Positions 14,891-23,115 of a DNA stretch of 41,563 bases are shown here, piece after piece (the stretch's first letter is position 1; each line of letters begins with the position of its first letter). The stretch is from the NCBI GenBank assembly GCA_017307785.1, contig JAFKGI010000060.1, positions 1-41,563 of the forward strand, in the 5' to 3' direction. The notes beneath the pieces were generated by a model. The model saw only the letters and a list, made by a program, of their open reading frames with translations, made no database searches and was not told the origin of the DNA. The translations under genes were made by a program, and so were the position numbers. This DNA is from Vulcanimicrobiota bacterium. Lineage in GTDB: Bacteria; Vulcanimicrobiota; Xenobia; Xenobiales; JADMJV01.

Positions 14891-17561
14891 AACTCGCCAG
14901 TTCCTGGGCCACCAGCTCCTTGCGCAACACCTCGTCGGCTTTGATGATTTCGCTGCCAGAAGGCGATTTGCGCACCCACCACACGTGCTCGACCCGCTCG
15001 GCCACCAGCGGCACGTGGCTGATCAGCCCGATCAAGCGTCCCTGGGCCGCCAGCTGCTCCAGAGCCGACAGGGCCCGGTCCAAACACTCGGCGCTCAATG
15101 TCCCGAAACCCTCGTCCAGGAACAACGCCTGCAGTTGCCCGCCGCGCCGCCCCACCAGCTCGGCCAGCGCCACCGCCAGCGACAGCGAAGCCAGGAAGGT
15201 CTCGCCGCCCGACAAGGTCGTGACCGCTCGCGGCACCCCGGAGAACATGTCCAACACCCGAAACGACTGGGCGTCGTCCATATCTTCTTCAAAGCGGAAC
15301 TGCCCGGCGCTCAGGGCCTCCAGATGATGCGAAGCCAGCGACAACAGCTCGCCCTGGCGCTGCTGCAGATACCACTGGGGAAAGGTCATCTTGGCGCCCT
15401 TGGCGCGCTGATGCCCGAGCAGTCGAGACAACAGGGTAATCTTTTCCAGCTGCGCCCGAGCCGGACCCAGCAGGCGATCCAACTCGGCCACCTCGGCCAA
15501 CTGAGCCTCGGCCAGCTCGACCTGGTGACGCGCCCGGCTGACTCCGTCCTGAGCCTCGCGCAGCCAGGCCGCGGCCGCTTCCCAGGAAGCCAGTCCCGCC
15601 TCCGTCAACAACCGCTGCAGACGCGCCTCCAGCTCCCCGCGCAACGACAGGCTGTTCTGCAGCGAACCCAGCAACTCGGCCTGCTGCCGATCCAACGCCT
15701 CCAGCAGCTCAACCAGCGTCCCTTCACAGCCCAGGGCGGCCGCACACTGCTTGCGCAAAAACTCCAGCTCGCGCATCGGGCCTTCGACCTGCTCGGCCAG
15801 TTGGCGCTGCACGTTCTGCACTCGCCCGCGCAGCTCGACTTCTTGCTGTCGCAGCCGCAAATTCTGCTCGTCCCAGGCGGCCCGCTGGGCCTCCAAGGCG
15901 TCCAGATCGCCCAGCTGCCCGCCCTCGCCCTTCTGCAGCGAGGCCACCAGCTCGGGCAAGCGCGCCTGACGCTCGGCCAACACCTTGCTGACCTTGCGCA
16001 GCTCGCCCTCCAGCGAAGCCAGACTGCCCACCCGCCGCGTAGCTTCCGCTTCCAGCCCGGTCAGCTCTTTCTGCAGAGGCTCGATCGGCGTCACCTCAAA
16101 CGAGGAAGGCAGGCCCTCCAGCTGCTCCTGCAAGGAATGCAGCAAACTCTCGGCCTTCTGCCAGCGCGCCCGAGCAGCCGCGCAATCGCTCTCGGCTTGC
16201 TCCAGCCCCAATCCTCCGGGTTCGCGCGGCGGCTGCCAGTCCGCCGGCAGCGAGCGCTCACAGACCGGACAGGGATCGCCGCTGGTGTGCTGCCCGCAAA
16301 TGCGCCACAGCTCGCCCTCGCGCCAGCGCTGGCGGGCCTCTTCCAGCGCCGACGTAGCCGTTTCCAGCAAGGACGCCAGCCGGGCCACTTCCTCCACGCC
16401 CTTCAGGCGGCGCCCTTCCAAAGTCGTCCGCTGCTCGCGCAGACGTTCCAACTCCAGGGCCCGCGCCTGGGCGTCGCGCAACGCTCCGCGCAACTCGACC
16501 ACCCGTGGCTGAATTTCCTCGACCGCCGCCCGAGCGGCCGCCAGCGGCTCGGACAGACCGGCCTGCTCGACCGTCAAACTCTCCAACTCGGCCTGCAGCC
16601 TCTCGCCTTCTTCCTGAAGACGTCGCCACTGGGCCTGATCGCGGCGGGCCTGAGCCAGCTGGGCGGCGGAGTAGGGGGGAGTCGAGGCCGCACAGGCCGC
16701 CAACGCCTCTCCGCAGGCCACCAGTTCGGCCTCGGCCGTGGCCAGCTCTCCCTGAAGGGCCGCCTGCAAAGACAGCAGGGCCGCCTCATCAAAGCCGCGC
16801 AAAGGCTCGAAACTCAACAGCTGTGCCGAGCGCTGGCGCAGCCCTTCCTCCAGCTGTTCCGACTGGCCCAGCTGAGCGCGCACCTCGGCAAAGCGCTCAA
16901 AAGCCGCAGCCCGCCGGGCTTCCTCGCTCTGACCCAAGGACAGCACCTGACAGGCTGTAGCCACGGCCGCTTTAGGGTCGCTGGGAAAGCGCGAGCGGGA
17001 GCCCTCGGCCCGGTCCACCACCTGACGGACCTGACCCAGCCATACGCCCACGCGCGCTTCCAGCGCGTCCAGCGGCTCGATCTGCAGCAAACGTTTGAGC
17101 AGTTCGGTGCGCTCTTTGGGTCGCGAAGTCAGAAAGTTCTGAAACGCCCCCTGCGGCAAAAACACCGTCTTCTTGAACTGCTCTTCGTCCAGGCCCAGCA
17201 GCGCCGTCACTTCTGCCGTCATGCGATTGCCGTCGTGGCACAACACCTTATCGCCCTGAGCCAGAACAAACGAACTCTGGTTCTTGCGCCCGACGGCTCG
17301 GTGAGCCGTGTAAATCTTGCCCTGCAGTTCGAACTCCAGGGTCACCGACATCTCATCGGAGCGGTCGCCGATCAACTCTTTGTTGCTCTTGGAGTTGCCT
17401 GAATGCACGCCATACAGGGCGAACATCATGGCTTCCAGCAACGACGACTTACCGGCCCCGGTGGCGCCGGTAATGGCCATCAGACCCTGCGGCTCGAATT
17501 CCACCACCTGTTTTTGGCGATAGGAGCGCAGCCCCTCAATCTCCAGGCGACGAGGCTTCAT
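14859..17561 (-). CDS. sbcC: Exonuclease SbcCD, ATPase subunit SbcC
   Basis: The 900-residue protein has an SMC/Rad50 layout: Walker A GATGAGKS (32-39), long coiled-coil arms rich in Glu, Gln, Leu and Arg, a zinc-hook CPVC (431-434) midway, ABC signature LSGGE (783-787) and Walker B LFLDEGF near 815. With SbcD it forms an ATP-dependent dsDNA exonuclease and hairpin-cleaving endonuclease acting on palindromes and blocked DNA ends. It overlaps sbcD by 4 bp. It is of particular interest here because this region carries large palindromes and hairpin repeats, the substrates SbcCD is known to attack. Confidence 0.95.
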   Translation of the reverse strand: MKPRRLEIEGLRSYRQKQVVEFEPQGLMAITGATGAGKSSLLEAMMFALYGVHSGNSKSNKELIGDRSDEMSVTLEFELQGKIYTAHRAVGRKNQSSFVLAQGDKVLCHDGNRMTAEVTALLGLDEEQFKKTVFLPQGAFQNFLTSRPKERTELLKRLLQIEPLDALEARVGVWLGQVRQVVDRAEGSRSRFPSDPKAAVATACQVLSLGQSEEARRAAAFERFAEVRAQLGQSEQLEEGLRQRSAQLLSFEPLRGFDEAALLSLQAALQGELATAEAELVACGEALAACAASTPPYSAAQLAQARRDQAQWRRLQEEGERLQAELESLTVEQAGLSEPLAAARAAVEEIQPRVVELRGALRDAQARALELERLREQRTTLEGRRLKGVEEVARLASLLETATSALEEARQRWREGELWRICGQHTSGDPCPVCERSLPADWQPPREPGGLGLEQAESDCAAARARWQKAESLLHSLQEQLEGLPSSFEVTPIEPLQKELTGLEAEATRRVGSLASLEGELRKVSKVLAERQARLPELVASLQKGEGGQLGDLDALEAQRAAWDEQNLRLRQQEVELRGRVQNVQRQLAEQVEGPMRELEFLRKQCAAALGCEGTLVELLEALDRQQAELLGSLQNSLSLRGELEARLQRLLTEAGLASWEAAAAWLREAQDGVSRARHQVELAEAQLAEVAELDRLLGPARAQLEKITLLSRLLGHQRAKGAKMTFPQWYLQQRQGELLSLASHHLEALSAGQFRFEEDMDDAQSFRVLDMFSGVPRAVTTLSGGETFLASLSLAVALAELVGRRGGQLQALFLDEGFGTLSAECLDRALSALEQLAAQGRLIGLISHVPLVAERVEHVWWVRKSPSGSEIIKADEVLRKELVAQELASFDPRLHPLFG

Positions 17562-18766
17562 GGAGAACCCCAGGCGCTCAGGGCCGCGATTTCCGGCAGC
17601 GAAGGCACCACTTCTTCCTCGTCCAGCAAAGCTTCCAGTTCACTGACCAACCCCACCAGGTCGCCGCCCAGTCCGCACTCCTCGGCGTAGGCGGCGAATG
17701 CATCTCTCAAGGAAAGCGACTCCACCTGCGGGGCCACCACGCGGGCGGCCGCCGCCACGGAAGCGCGCATTTCCGAGACTTCCACGATCTCAGCTTTGGG
17801 GAAAACCCGCGCCGCCCAATCGGTCAGTCCCGGATCGGCTCCGGCCGTGTGCACCCGCAGGCGCAGCAAGCAGTTTTCGGCCGATAAACCCTCCAACACC
17901 GATTTGGAGCCTTCCAGGGTCACCAGCTTGCGCCCGCGCGTGAACGGCACCTGACGTACGCGCGCCGCCATTCCCGGCATGGCCTCGACCAGCACCGTTT
18001 CCTTGACGTCGTTCTCCTCGCCAAAGTCAATCGGGATGGGAGAACCGGCATAGCGCCCGGGCGCCCCGCCCGGCAAGGCCTGGGGCTTATGGATGTGCCC
18101 AAAAGCCGCGTAACTGACGGGCGGAATGGCCGAAGCCCGGGTGGCATAGGTGTCGCTGACGTGCAGACTGCGCTCGCTGGTCGACAGCGAAGCCCCGTCC
18201 ACGAACAGGTGAGCCGCGTAGATCAAAATGTCGCGTTGGGCCGAGTAGCTCTTCTGCAGGGACTCGGCGTAGGCTTTCTGCAGGCGCATGATGCGGTCGG
18301 AGTAGGCGATCAGGCGATTGCCCAGGGTGCCGTCCCAGCCGGGCAGCATGCGGTTGGCGTGCACGAAGGGCATGCAGGCCACCTTGATCATCTCGCCGCC
18401 GCGCAGCGAGAACTTGAGAATTCCTCCATGGCCGGGCGCCTTGGGGTAGCCCACGAATTGAATTTTGCTACCCGTCCCCAGCATCCCCGAAAAGAAGTCG
18501 AAGAGTTGAGGAGAATCGTGGTTTCCGGCGATCACCACCACCGGCGCGTGCTCGGACAGGCGGCGCAAACCGCTCCAGGCCAGTTCCAGCTCCTCTACCT
18601 GAGGACGCGGCTGATGAAACAGGTCGCCGCTGTGCAAAACCAGGTCCGGCTTGAAGTCGGCACACACCTCCAACATTTCGTCCAGGGCACATGACAGATC
18701 TCCACTGCGCGAAACTCCGCGAGTGGTGACTCCGATATGCCAGTCCGAGGTATGCAAAAGGCGCAC
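17558..18766 (-). CDS. sbcD: Exonuclease SbcCD, nuclease subunit SbcD
   Basis: The 402-residue calcineurin-like phosphoesterase has the five metal motifs: D8-W-H10, GDLF (D48), GNHD (81-84), a later H in AAHLFV, and GHIH. The GTG start at 18766 gives MRLLHTSDWHIG, which aligns with the N-terminus of known SbcD proteins, so this start is well supported even though it sits inside a 14-bp hairpin. The protein supplies the Mn2+-dependent nuclease of SbcCD. sbcC follows with a 4-bp overlap. Confidence 0.95.
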   Translation of the reverse strand: MRLLHTSDWHIGVTTRGVSRSGDLSCALDEMLEVCADFKPDLVLHSGDLFHQPRPQVEELELAWSGLRRLSEHAPVVVIAGNHDSPQLFDFFSGMLGTGSKIQFVGYPKAPGHGGILKFSLRGGEMIKVACMPFVHANRMLPGWDGTLGNRLIAYSDRIMRLQKAYAESLQKSYSAQRDILIYAAHLFVDGASLSTSERSLHVSDTYATRASAIPPVSYAAFGHIHKPQALPGGAPGRYAGSPIPIDFGEENDVKETVLVEAMPGMAARVRQVPFTRGRKLVTLEGSKSVLEGLSAENCLLRLRVHTAGADPGLTDWAARVFPKAEIVEVSEMRASVAAAARVVAPQVESLSLRDAFAAYAEECGLGGDLVGLVSELEALLDEEEVVPSLPEIAALSAWGSP

Positions 18767-18791
18767 AGGGGTGATTACCCTGTGCGCCTTT
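18757..18791 (-). promoter_or_regulatory. 14-bp perfect hairpin enclosing the sbcD start codon
   Basis: AAAGGCGCACAGGG (18757-18770) is perfectly complementary to CCCTGTGCGCCTTT (18778-18791) with a 7-nt loop. On the minus-strand transcript the GTG start codon at 18766-18764 lies within the 3' arm, which continues into TTTT. It may terminate bolA-grxD transcription, or occlude sbcD translation until melted. Confidence 0.75.
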
Positions 18792-18833
18792 CTCAGGCCT
18801 GCCGAACAGACGTTTCTAGGGACCGAAAATGAA

Positions 18834-18962
18834 TAAACTTACTTTTTCGGGGGCTGAGCCCGCCCCGAGCGCAAGGAGCGGCGACGATGCGTATCGGGCG
18901 ATACGTGGAGGAGTCGCGACGCAGCGATCGGGGATGGCTCAGTGGCCGAAACGGAAGATTTA
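18834..18962. repeat. 129-bp imperfect palindrome (structured RNA or fold-back element)
   Basis: Nested arms share one axis near 18898: TAAA/TTTA (18834, 18959), TTTCGG/CCGAAA (18845-18850, 18946-18951), a 19-position arm 18854-18872 against 18924-18942 with 16 pairs, GCGAC/GTCGC (18881-18885, 18913-18917) and CGTATC/GATACG (18890-18895, 18900-18905) with a GGGC loop. It lies 15 bp after the grxD stop. No T run follows. No coding frame is convincing. Confidence 0.75.
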
Positions 18963-18977
18963 CTTGTTTTTGGTTCC

Positions 18978-19307
18978 TCAGCCTTTGGGAACGTCGGCCA
19001 GCTTCTTCTCGAGTTCGCCGGTTTCGTACATCTCGAGCAAGATATCGGATCCACCGATGAATTCGCCCTTGATGTAGCACTGGGGGAAGGTGGGCCAGTC
19101 GCTAAAAGCTTTCAAAGCCACGCGCAGGTCGTCGTCTTCCAGGATGTTGACATCCTTGAATTTCACTCCAGCCGATTGGAGCACGCGGGCGGCGCGGGCC
19201 GAGAAACCACACATGGGGAAGTTGGCGGTGCCTTTCATGTAGAGCACGACCTGGTTGTCGCGCACTTCGGCGGTCAGTCTTTCTTGCATTTCGGGTGCGA
19301 TGTTCAT
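18978..19307 (-). CDS. grxD: Monothiol glutaredoxin Grx4/GrxD family
   Basis: The 109-residue protein has the CGFS active site (C33) in the context GTANFPMCGFSARA, then WPTFPQCYIKGEFIGGSDI. This is the full signature of monothiol CGFS glutaredoxins, which hold a [2Fe-2S] cluster with glutathione and transfer it to target proteins. The length is typical. Its ATG overlaps the bolA stop codon by one base (TAATG), so the two are translated together. CGFS glutaredoxins and BolA proteins form heterodimers in iron-sulfur trafficking, and the gene order matches that partnership. Confidence 0.95.
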   Translation of the reverse strand: MNIAPEMQERLTAEVRDNQVVLYMKGTANFPMCGFSARAARVLQSAGVKFKDVNILEDDDLRVALKAFSDWPTFPQCYIKGEFIGGSDILLEMYETGELEKKLADVPKG

Positions 19308-19543
19308 TAGCTCTCCTTAGGAAGTAACGTGGTCAGTTGTAAAGCATGCAGCGGGCCGCTGAAGCTGTCGCCGAGGGTGGCGTAGACCATTTTATGTTGC
19401 TGCACCCGACTCTTACCCTCAAAACTGGGAGAAATCACGGTTGCTTCAAAATGGGTCCGGTCGTTCAGTGGATCGCGCACATCGACCTCGGCGTCGGGCA
19501 GTCCGGCCTTGATCATGTCAGCGATTTGTGCGGTATCTATCAT
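19307..19543 (-). CDS. BolA-family protein
   Basis: The 78-residue protein from ATG 19543 starts MIDTAQIADMIKAGLPDAEV and has the BolA/IbaG class II KH-like fold features: HFEATVISPSFEGKSRVQQHKMVYATL with the conserved H in QQHKMVY and the C-terminal HALQL(TT)L. An upstream in-frame extension exists but enters AT-rich DNA that belongs to the divergent rplX promoter, so the ATG at 19543 is preferred. BolA proteins bind CGFS glutaredoxins through a shared [2Fe-2S] cluster; the adjacent grxD supports this role. Confidence 0.9.
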   Translation of the reverse strand: MIDTAQIADMIKAGLPDAEVDVRDPLNDRTHFEATVISPSFEGKSRVQQHKMVYATLGDSFSGPLHALQLTTLLPKES

Positions 19544-19594
19544 AAAGCATCGATTTCTACTCAACCAGCCCGCCCCCTTTAAGACCTTGGGGAC

Positions 19595-19623
19595 TTGACA
19601 AATAGCCCCTGTGTAATAATTAT
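19595..19623 (+). promoter_or_regulatory. Probable promoter of rplX
   Basis: A perfect -35 TTGACA at 19595-19600 is followed by a very AT-rich segment (19612-19627, TGTAATAATTATATAT) in the -10 position. The exact -10 hexamer is ambiguous. It lies about 50-80 bp before ATG 19678 and diverges from bolA. Confidence 0.65.
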
Positions 19624-19677
19624 ATATGGTCCCTTCGGCCACCAAGCCCGAGGTTAGAAAGTTTCTAGGAGTTGGAT

Positions 19678-19998
19678 ATGCCGAAAGCCCACGTTCGCAA
19701 GGGTGACACCGTTCTGGTGTTGACCGGTAAAGACAAAGGAAAAAAAGGCCTTGTAGAAGCCGTGGACCCCACCGGCGGTAAAGTCACCGTCGAAGGCGTC
19801 AACGTGGTCAAGCGCCACAACAAGCCCAAGCCTCCCATGCAGCCCTCCGGCAGCATCACGGAGAAGAACAATCCCATCCACATCAGCAACGTGATGCTGG
19901 TGGACCCCAAGACCAAAAAGCCCACGCGCAACCGCGCCAGCGAAGTGGCCGAGGAGCCCAAGAAAAAGGCTCCCGCCAAGGCCAAGGCCGCCAAGTAA
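19678..19998 (+). CDS. rplX: Large ribosomal subunit protein uL24 (L24)
   Basis: ATG 19678 gives MPKAHVRKGDTVLVLTGKDKG, the KOW motif of L24, followed by VEGVNVVKRHNKP and NPIHISNVMLVDP, all diagnostic. An AGGAG precedes it by about 6 nt; the in-frame TTG at 19672 overlaps that site and is rejected. L24 is an early assembly protein of the 50S subunit. The C-terminus carries a Lys/Ala/Pro-rich extension of about 20 residues. The gene stands alone with its own promoter and terminator, whereas in most bacteria rplX sits between rplN and rplE in the spc operon. Confidence 0.95.
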   Translation: MPKAHVRKGDTVLVLTGKDKGKKGLVEAVDPTGGKVTVEGVNVVKRHNKPKPPMQPSGSITEKNNPIHISNVMLVDPKTKKPTRNRASEVAEEPKKKAPAKAKAAK

Positions 19999-20004
19999 GT
20001 AAAG

Positions 20005-20028
20005 AACCCCGCTAAGGCGGGGTTTTTT
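20005..20028 (+). terminator. Intrinsic terminator of rplX
   Basis: An 8-bp stem AACCCCGC / GCGGGGTT with a TAAG loop and a following T run lies immediately after the rplX stop codon. Confidence 0.92.
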
Positions 20029-20053
20029 ATTGTACAGTCAGAACGGGTATTGC

Positions 20054-20929
20054 ATGAGAATACTCCTCGCACTGGCTCTGACCGGCAACCTTTGGGCCGA
20101 ACGAATCGACTTGATCAAGAACGGCGACTTCGTGGACGCCCCGGAACCGGCTTCGGTTCCCATGGAACATCACGGCAACGCCGAGATCTGGCTGACGCCG
20201 ATCCTGCCGGGCTGGACGCTCAAGAATGCCCAGCTCGTCTACCGAAAGGTCCCCAGCGTGCGCCTGCTGGAGGTCAGCACCGGCCGAGCTTCTCAGAACC
20301 TGGCCACGGTGCCCGGTCAGACCTACCGATTGGACTGGGAGTCGCAGATGTCCTCAGAGGGTAGAGGTACGGGCAAGCTGATCGTGACGGCCGGGAAGAC
20401 CCACCAGTTCGATCTGCAGCCCGGCACCCGGTATCGAGGTTGCTGGCTCAATTTCGTGGCCAAAGGCACGTCCACCGAGGTCACTTTCGCCGGCGCCGGC
20501 GCGACAGGAGTCAGCATTCGTGCGGTCCATTGTTACGCCAAAGACCTTTCGGGCTATCAGGTCGAGCAATTGCTGGCTCCGTTCTATCGCGACATGGACC
20601 GCGGGGAAAAGACGGAGAAGGACCTGGAGAAGCTGACCGCTCTGCTGACCGACGACTTCACCTGGACGCCGCTCGAAGGGCAGGCGCTGGATCGGGCCGG
20701 CTACGAGAATCTGGTGCGCCAACGCCTGGAGAAAAAGTTTAAGGTCAACTCGGAGATCGTGGAGTCCAGTCAAAAAGAAGACAACCTGGCCGTTTTCGAG
20801 GTGGAAAGGCGCGAGACCCAGTCCGGAGACTACGGGAAGCTCGAAACCAGCACTCCTCATTTCCGCCACACCTGGGTCAAAGTGGGCAACGTCTGGAAGC
20901 TCAAGTCGGCCGAAGAAATCAACCCTTGA
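20054..20929 (+). CDS. Exported two-domain protein (DUF642-like plus NTF2/SnoaL-like)
   Basis: From ATG 20054 the product has a short signal peptide (MRILLALALTGNLWA). Residues ~20-165 begin LIKNGDFVDAPEP and continue with LPGWTLKN, a pattern like DUF642/galactose-binding beta-sandwich proteins. Residues ~185-290 contain LLTDDFTWTPLEGQALDRAGYENL and HTWVKVGNVWKLKSAEE, like DUF4440/SnoaL NTF2-fold domains. The combination suggests an envelope protein of unknown ligand. The ribosome-binding site is weak, and the strong rplX terminator separates it from rplX. The 3' end overlaps the convergent radical SAM gene by 11 bp. Confidence 0.65.
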   Translation: MRILLALALTGNLWAERIDLIKNGDFVDAPEPASVPMEHHGNAEIWLTPILPGWTLKNAQLVYRKVPSVRLLEVSTGRASQNLATVPGQTYRLDWESQMSSEGRGTGKLIVTAGKTHQFDLQPGTRYRGCWLNFVAKGTSTEVTFAGAGATGVSIRAVHCYAKDLSGYQVEQLLAPFYRDMDRGEKTEKDLEKLTALLTDDFTWTPLEGQALDRAGYENLVRQRLEKKFKVNSEIVESSQKEDNLAVFEVERRETQSGDYGKLETSTPHFRHTWVKVGNVWKLKSAEEINP

Positions 20930-21737
20930 GGTAACGCCCGGCAAAACCGTCGGGACCGATCCCGACGCGTCCCGGGAAATACCGCGAAGCCAGCGCCACC
21001 ACCTGATCCCGGTAAGCCAGCAGGGAAGAGCCTGGCTCCACTGCCTCCATGGCGGCCGGCAGGCCGGTTGCCCGAGTGCGACTGCCCGAGCTCGTTCCGT
21101 CCCCGCCCACAAAATGGTCGACAATCACGGCCCCAAAAGCGCCCCGCAAGCGCTCGAAAAAACCGGGCCCGTCCCGCAGAGGCAGCAGGGGCGACAGGCA
21201 GGCCACTGTCTCCAGGCCGGCCGCTTTCAGCACCTGTCCCGCCTCGATCCGCCGCTCCACTGAATAAGCCGGCCGCGGCAGCCCCGGCCAGTCCTCCCGA
21301 TCGCTCTCGATGGAGATGTGCACCCGCACCGAGGGCAAGGCCAGCAGCAAATCCCGGTAGTTGGCCACCAGCGCCGAATGAGTCTGCAGCACCAGCAGCG
21401 CCGGCGGCCGCTGGTTCATCGCCTTCAGCACGGAAAGGGTAATTCCGGCCGTCTTTTCTTGGGGCGGGAACGGGTCGGTGGAGGAGGACATGAACACCGA
21501 AAAGCCTCCCCGCGGAGCCTCGCGCAGATAAAGCTCGGCGGCGTTTTTCTTGCCTTCCAGAAAGCTGCCCCAGGGCCGTCCCCGCGTCAAGAAGCGATTG
21601 TGCTGCACGTAGCAACCCACCCCGCATAACGACCGTCCCAAGGAACAACCGATGTAGGGATTCAGCGAATGCGTCGTCACCGTTCGCAGGTAGCCGCTGC
21701 AACGCGTCAGGATGGAGCGGGACTCGATGAGATTCAA
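20919..21737 (-). CDS. SPL-like radical SAM protein with a non-canonical cysteine motif
   Basis: The protein resembles the spore-photoproduct-lyase/Rv2578c-like radical SAM group: ESRSILTRCSGY, HSLNPYIGC, SSSTDPFPPQEK, LLVLQTHSALVANYRDLL, VHISIESDRED and RIEAGQVLKAAGLE. The start is placed at TTG 21737 because the SILT segment is part of the conserved N-terminus. Numbered from there, the cluster cysteines would be C31, C38 and C42, giving C-x6-C-x3-C instead of the usual C-x3-C-x2-C. The substrate is unknown. Its 5' end overlaps or abuts the divergent cyclase gene. Confidence 0.75.
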   Translation of the reverse strand: MNLIESRSILTRCSGYLRTVTTHSLNPYIGCSLGRSLCGVGCYVQHNRFLTRGRPWGSFLEGKKNAAELYLREAPRGGFSVFMSSSTDPFPPQEKTAGITLSVLKAMNQRPPALLVLQTHSALVANYRDLLLALPSVRVHISIESDREDWPGLPRPAYSVERRIEAGQVLKAAGLETVACLSPLLPLRDGPGFFERLRGAFGAVIVDHFVGGDGTSSGSRTRATGLPAAMEAVEPGSSLLAYRDQVVALASRYFPGRVGIGPDGFAGRYLKG

Positions 21738-23115
21738 TGTTCCACTTTCCGTAACCCCGGGGGGATTCAACTCAGGTGCAGCGAACGGCGCTCTCCATAT
21801 GACAGACGTCGACGTCAAGTCTAAAGGCGACGGGGGCGCTGGGGACGAGCATAGCACACTGCGCACGGACGCAGCTCTTTTTGCCGGCAATCGCGCCTGG
21901 CTGCGCAGCGGCTTCGATCTCCTGATCAAAGAAGAACATCAGTCGCGCCGCATGCCCATGTGCTACTCCTACCTCACGGTCGGCAAAGACACCGGCGACC
22001 GCCGCTGCGATATCACCCTGGACACGCCCGGGATTTGTGGCCGCCAGGCCATGCTCAAACTGGTCAAAGGCCAGGTCTTCTTCACCAATCTGGACGTGCG
22101 CACCACCTGCTACGTCAATGGCGACGAAAGCGCTTTCGCGCAACTGCGCGACGGCGACGTGCTCAGCATGGGCACGGCCACCGTCACCCTCATCCAGCTC
22201 AAGGAAGCGGTGGCCTTCCTGGAAGGCTACAGCGATCCGCACCGCCAGCAGCACTGGACGCTTGCCCCGGGCACCAACCGGGTGGGGCGGGTGGGCAAGC
22301 GCCAGAACGAAGTCGTGCTCAACGATCCCACCATCTCGCGCGAGCACTGCTCCATCGAAAGCCAGGAAGGCGTCTTCGTGATGCGGGTGGAGTCGGGCGA
22401 TGAGGCCACCTGGGTCAACGCCGAGCCGGTGGAAACCCTCAAGGTGCTGCACGACGAAGATCTGATTCAGCTGGGTCAGCAGTTGCTGCGCTTTCGCACC
22501 TATCAGGTACAACCGCAGAAGCGCCGCGAGCTGGCTCCGCGCGAAGCCACCATTCTCTTTTCCGACATTTGGAACTACACCCAGATGGCCGAAGACCGCC
22601 CGCTGGAACAGGTCATCAGCCAGCTCAACGAGATGTATCGCGGTCTGGGCAAAGTGATCGTGGACAATCAGGGCACGCTCATGAGCTATCTGGGCGATGC
22701 CATGATGGCCTTCTTCGACTCCGACGGTCCGGCCGACATGATGCACCCGGCCCGGGCCGTGCGCGCCGCCCTCAACATGGTCAACAAGCTCAACCGACTG
22801 AACCGTGAGTGGGAAGTGGTGGGTAAGCCCTGCCTGACCATCGGCATTGGTATCGCCACCGGCGAAGTCATGGTGGGCGACGTGGGCCTGACCGCCCATC
22901 GCGAGTTTGCCGCCATGGGAGACACCACCAATGTGGCCGCGCGCATCGAAAAGCTGACCCGCGACTTCTCCGCTCAGGTGCTGGTCTCGGGTGCCACCGC
23001 CCGCCATCTGGGCGACGAATTTATCCTGCGCGAACTCGGCTCGACCGAGATTCGCGGCCGGCGCAGTCCGGTCGAGTTGTATCACGTGGTGGGAGTCCGT
23101 CAGGAGTTAGAATGA
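21727..23115 (+). CDS. FHA-domain class III nucleotidyl cyclase
   Basis: With ATG 21727 (GGAGCGGG about 5-9 nt upstream; ATG 21799 is an alternative) the protein has 462 residues. Residues ~80-158 look like a degenerate FHA domain. Residues ~178-258 are a canonical FHA domain with NRVGR, NEVVLNDPTISREH and a final IQLGQQLLRF, which should bind phosphothreonine. Residues ~271-445 are a class III adenylate/guanylate cyclase domain with metal residues D280 (FSDIWNYT) and D324 (YLGDAMMAFF), then GIGIATGEVMVGDVG and TNVAARIEKL. No membrane segment is present, so a soluble cyclase gated by a phosphoprotein is likely. It overlaps the MoxR gene by 4 bp. Confidence 0.85.
   Translation: MRFNVPLSVTPGGFNSGAANGALHMTDVDVKSKGDGGAGDEHSTLRTDAALFAGNRAWLRSGFDLLIKEEHQSRRMPMCYSYLTVGKDTGDRRCDITLDTPGICGRQAMLKLVKGQVFFTNLDVRTTCYVNGDESAFAQLRDGDVLSMGTATVTLIQLKEAVAFLEGYSDPHRQQHWTLAPGTNRVGRVGKRQNEVVLNDPTISREHCSIESQEGVFVMRVESGDEATWVNAEPVETLKVLHDEDLIQLGQQLLRFRTYQVQPQKRRELAPREATILFSDIWNYTQMAEDRPLEQVISQLNEMYRGLGKVIVDNQGTLMSYLGDAMMAFFDSDGPADMMHPARAVRAALNMVNKLNRLNREWEVVGKPCLTIGIGIATGEVMVGDVGLTAHREFAAMGDTTNVAARIEKLTRDFSAQVLVSGATARHLGDEFILRELGSTEIRGRRSPVELYHVVGVRQELE

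Noticed and set aside
14874..17402. Long plus-strand frame (842 codons) opposite sbcC
   Set aside because: Composition is Gln/Leu/Arg-biased with no domain, and the opposite strand encodes an unmistakable SbcC.
18924..18990. tRNA-like stretch (GGCTCAGTGG followed later by TTGGTTCC)
   Set aside because: The D-loop-like and T-loop-like pieces do not form a cloverleaf with an acceptor stem, and the segment is explained by the palindrome and the grxD 3' end.
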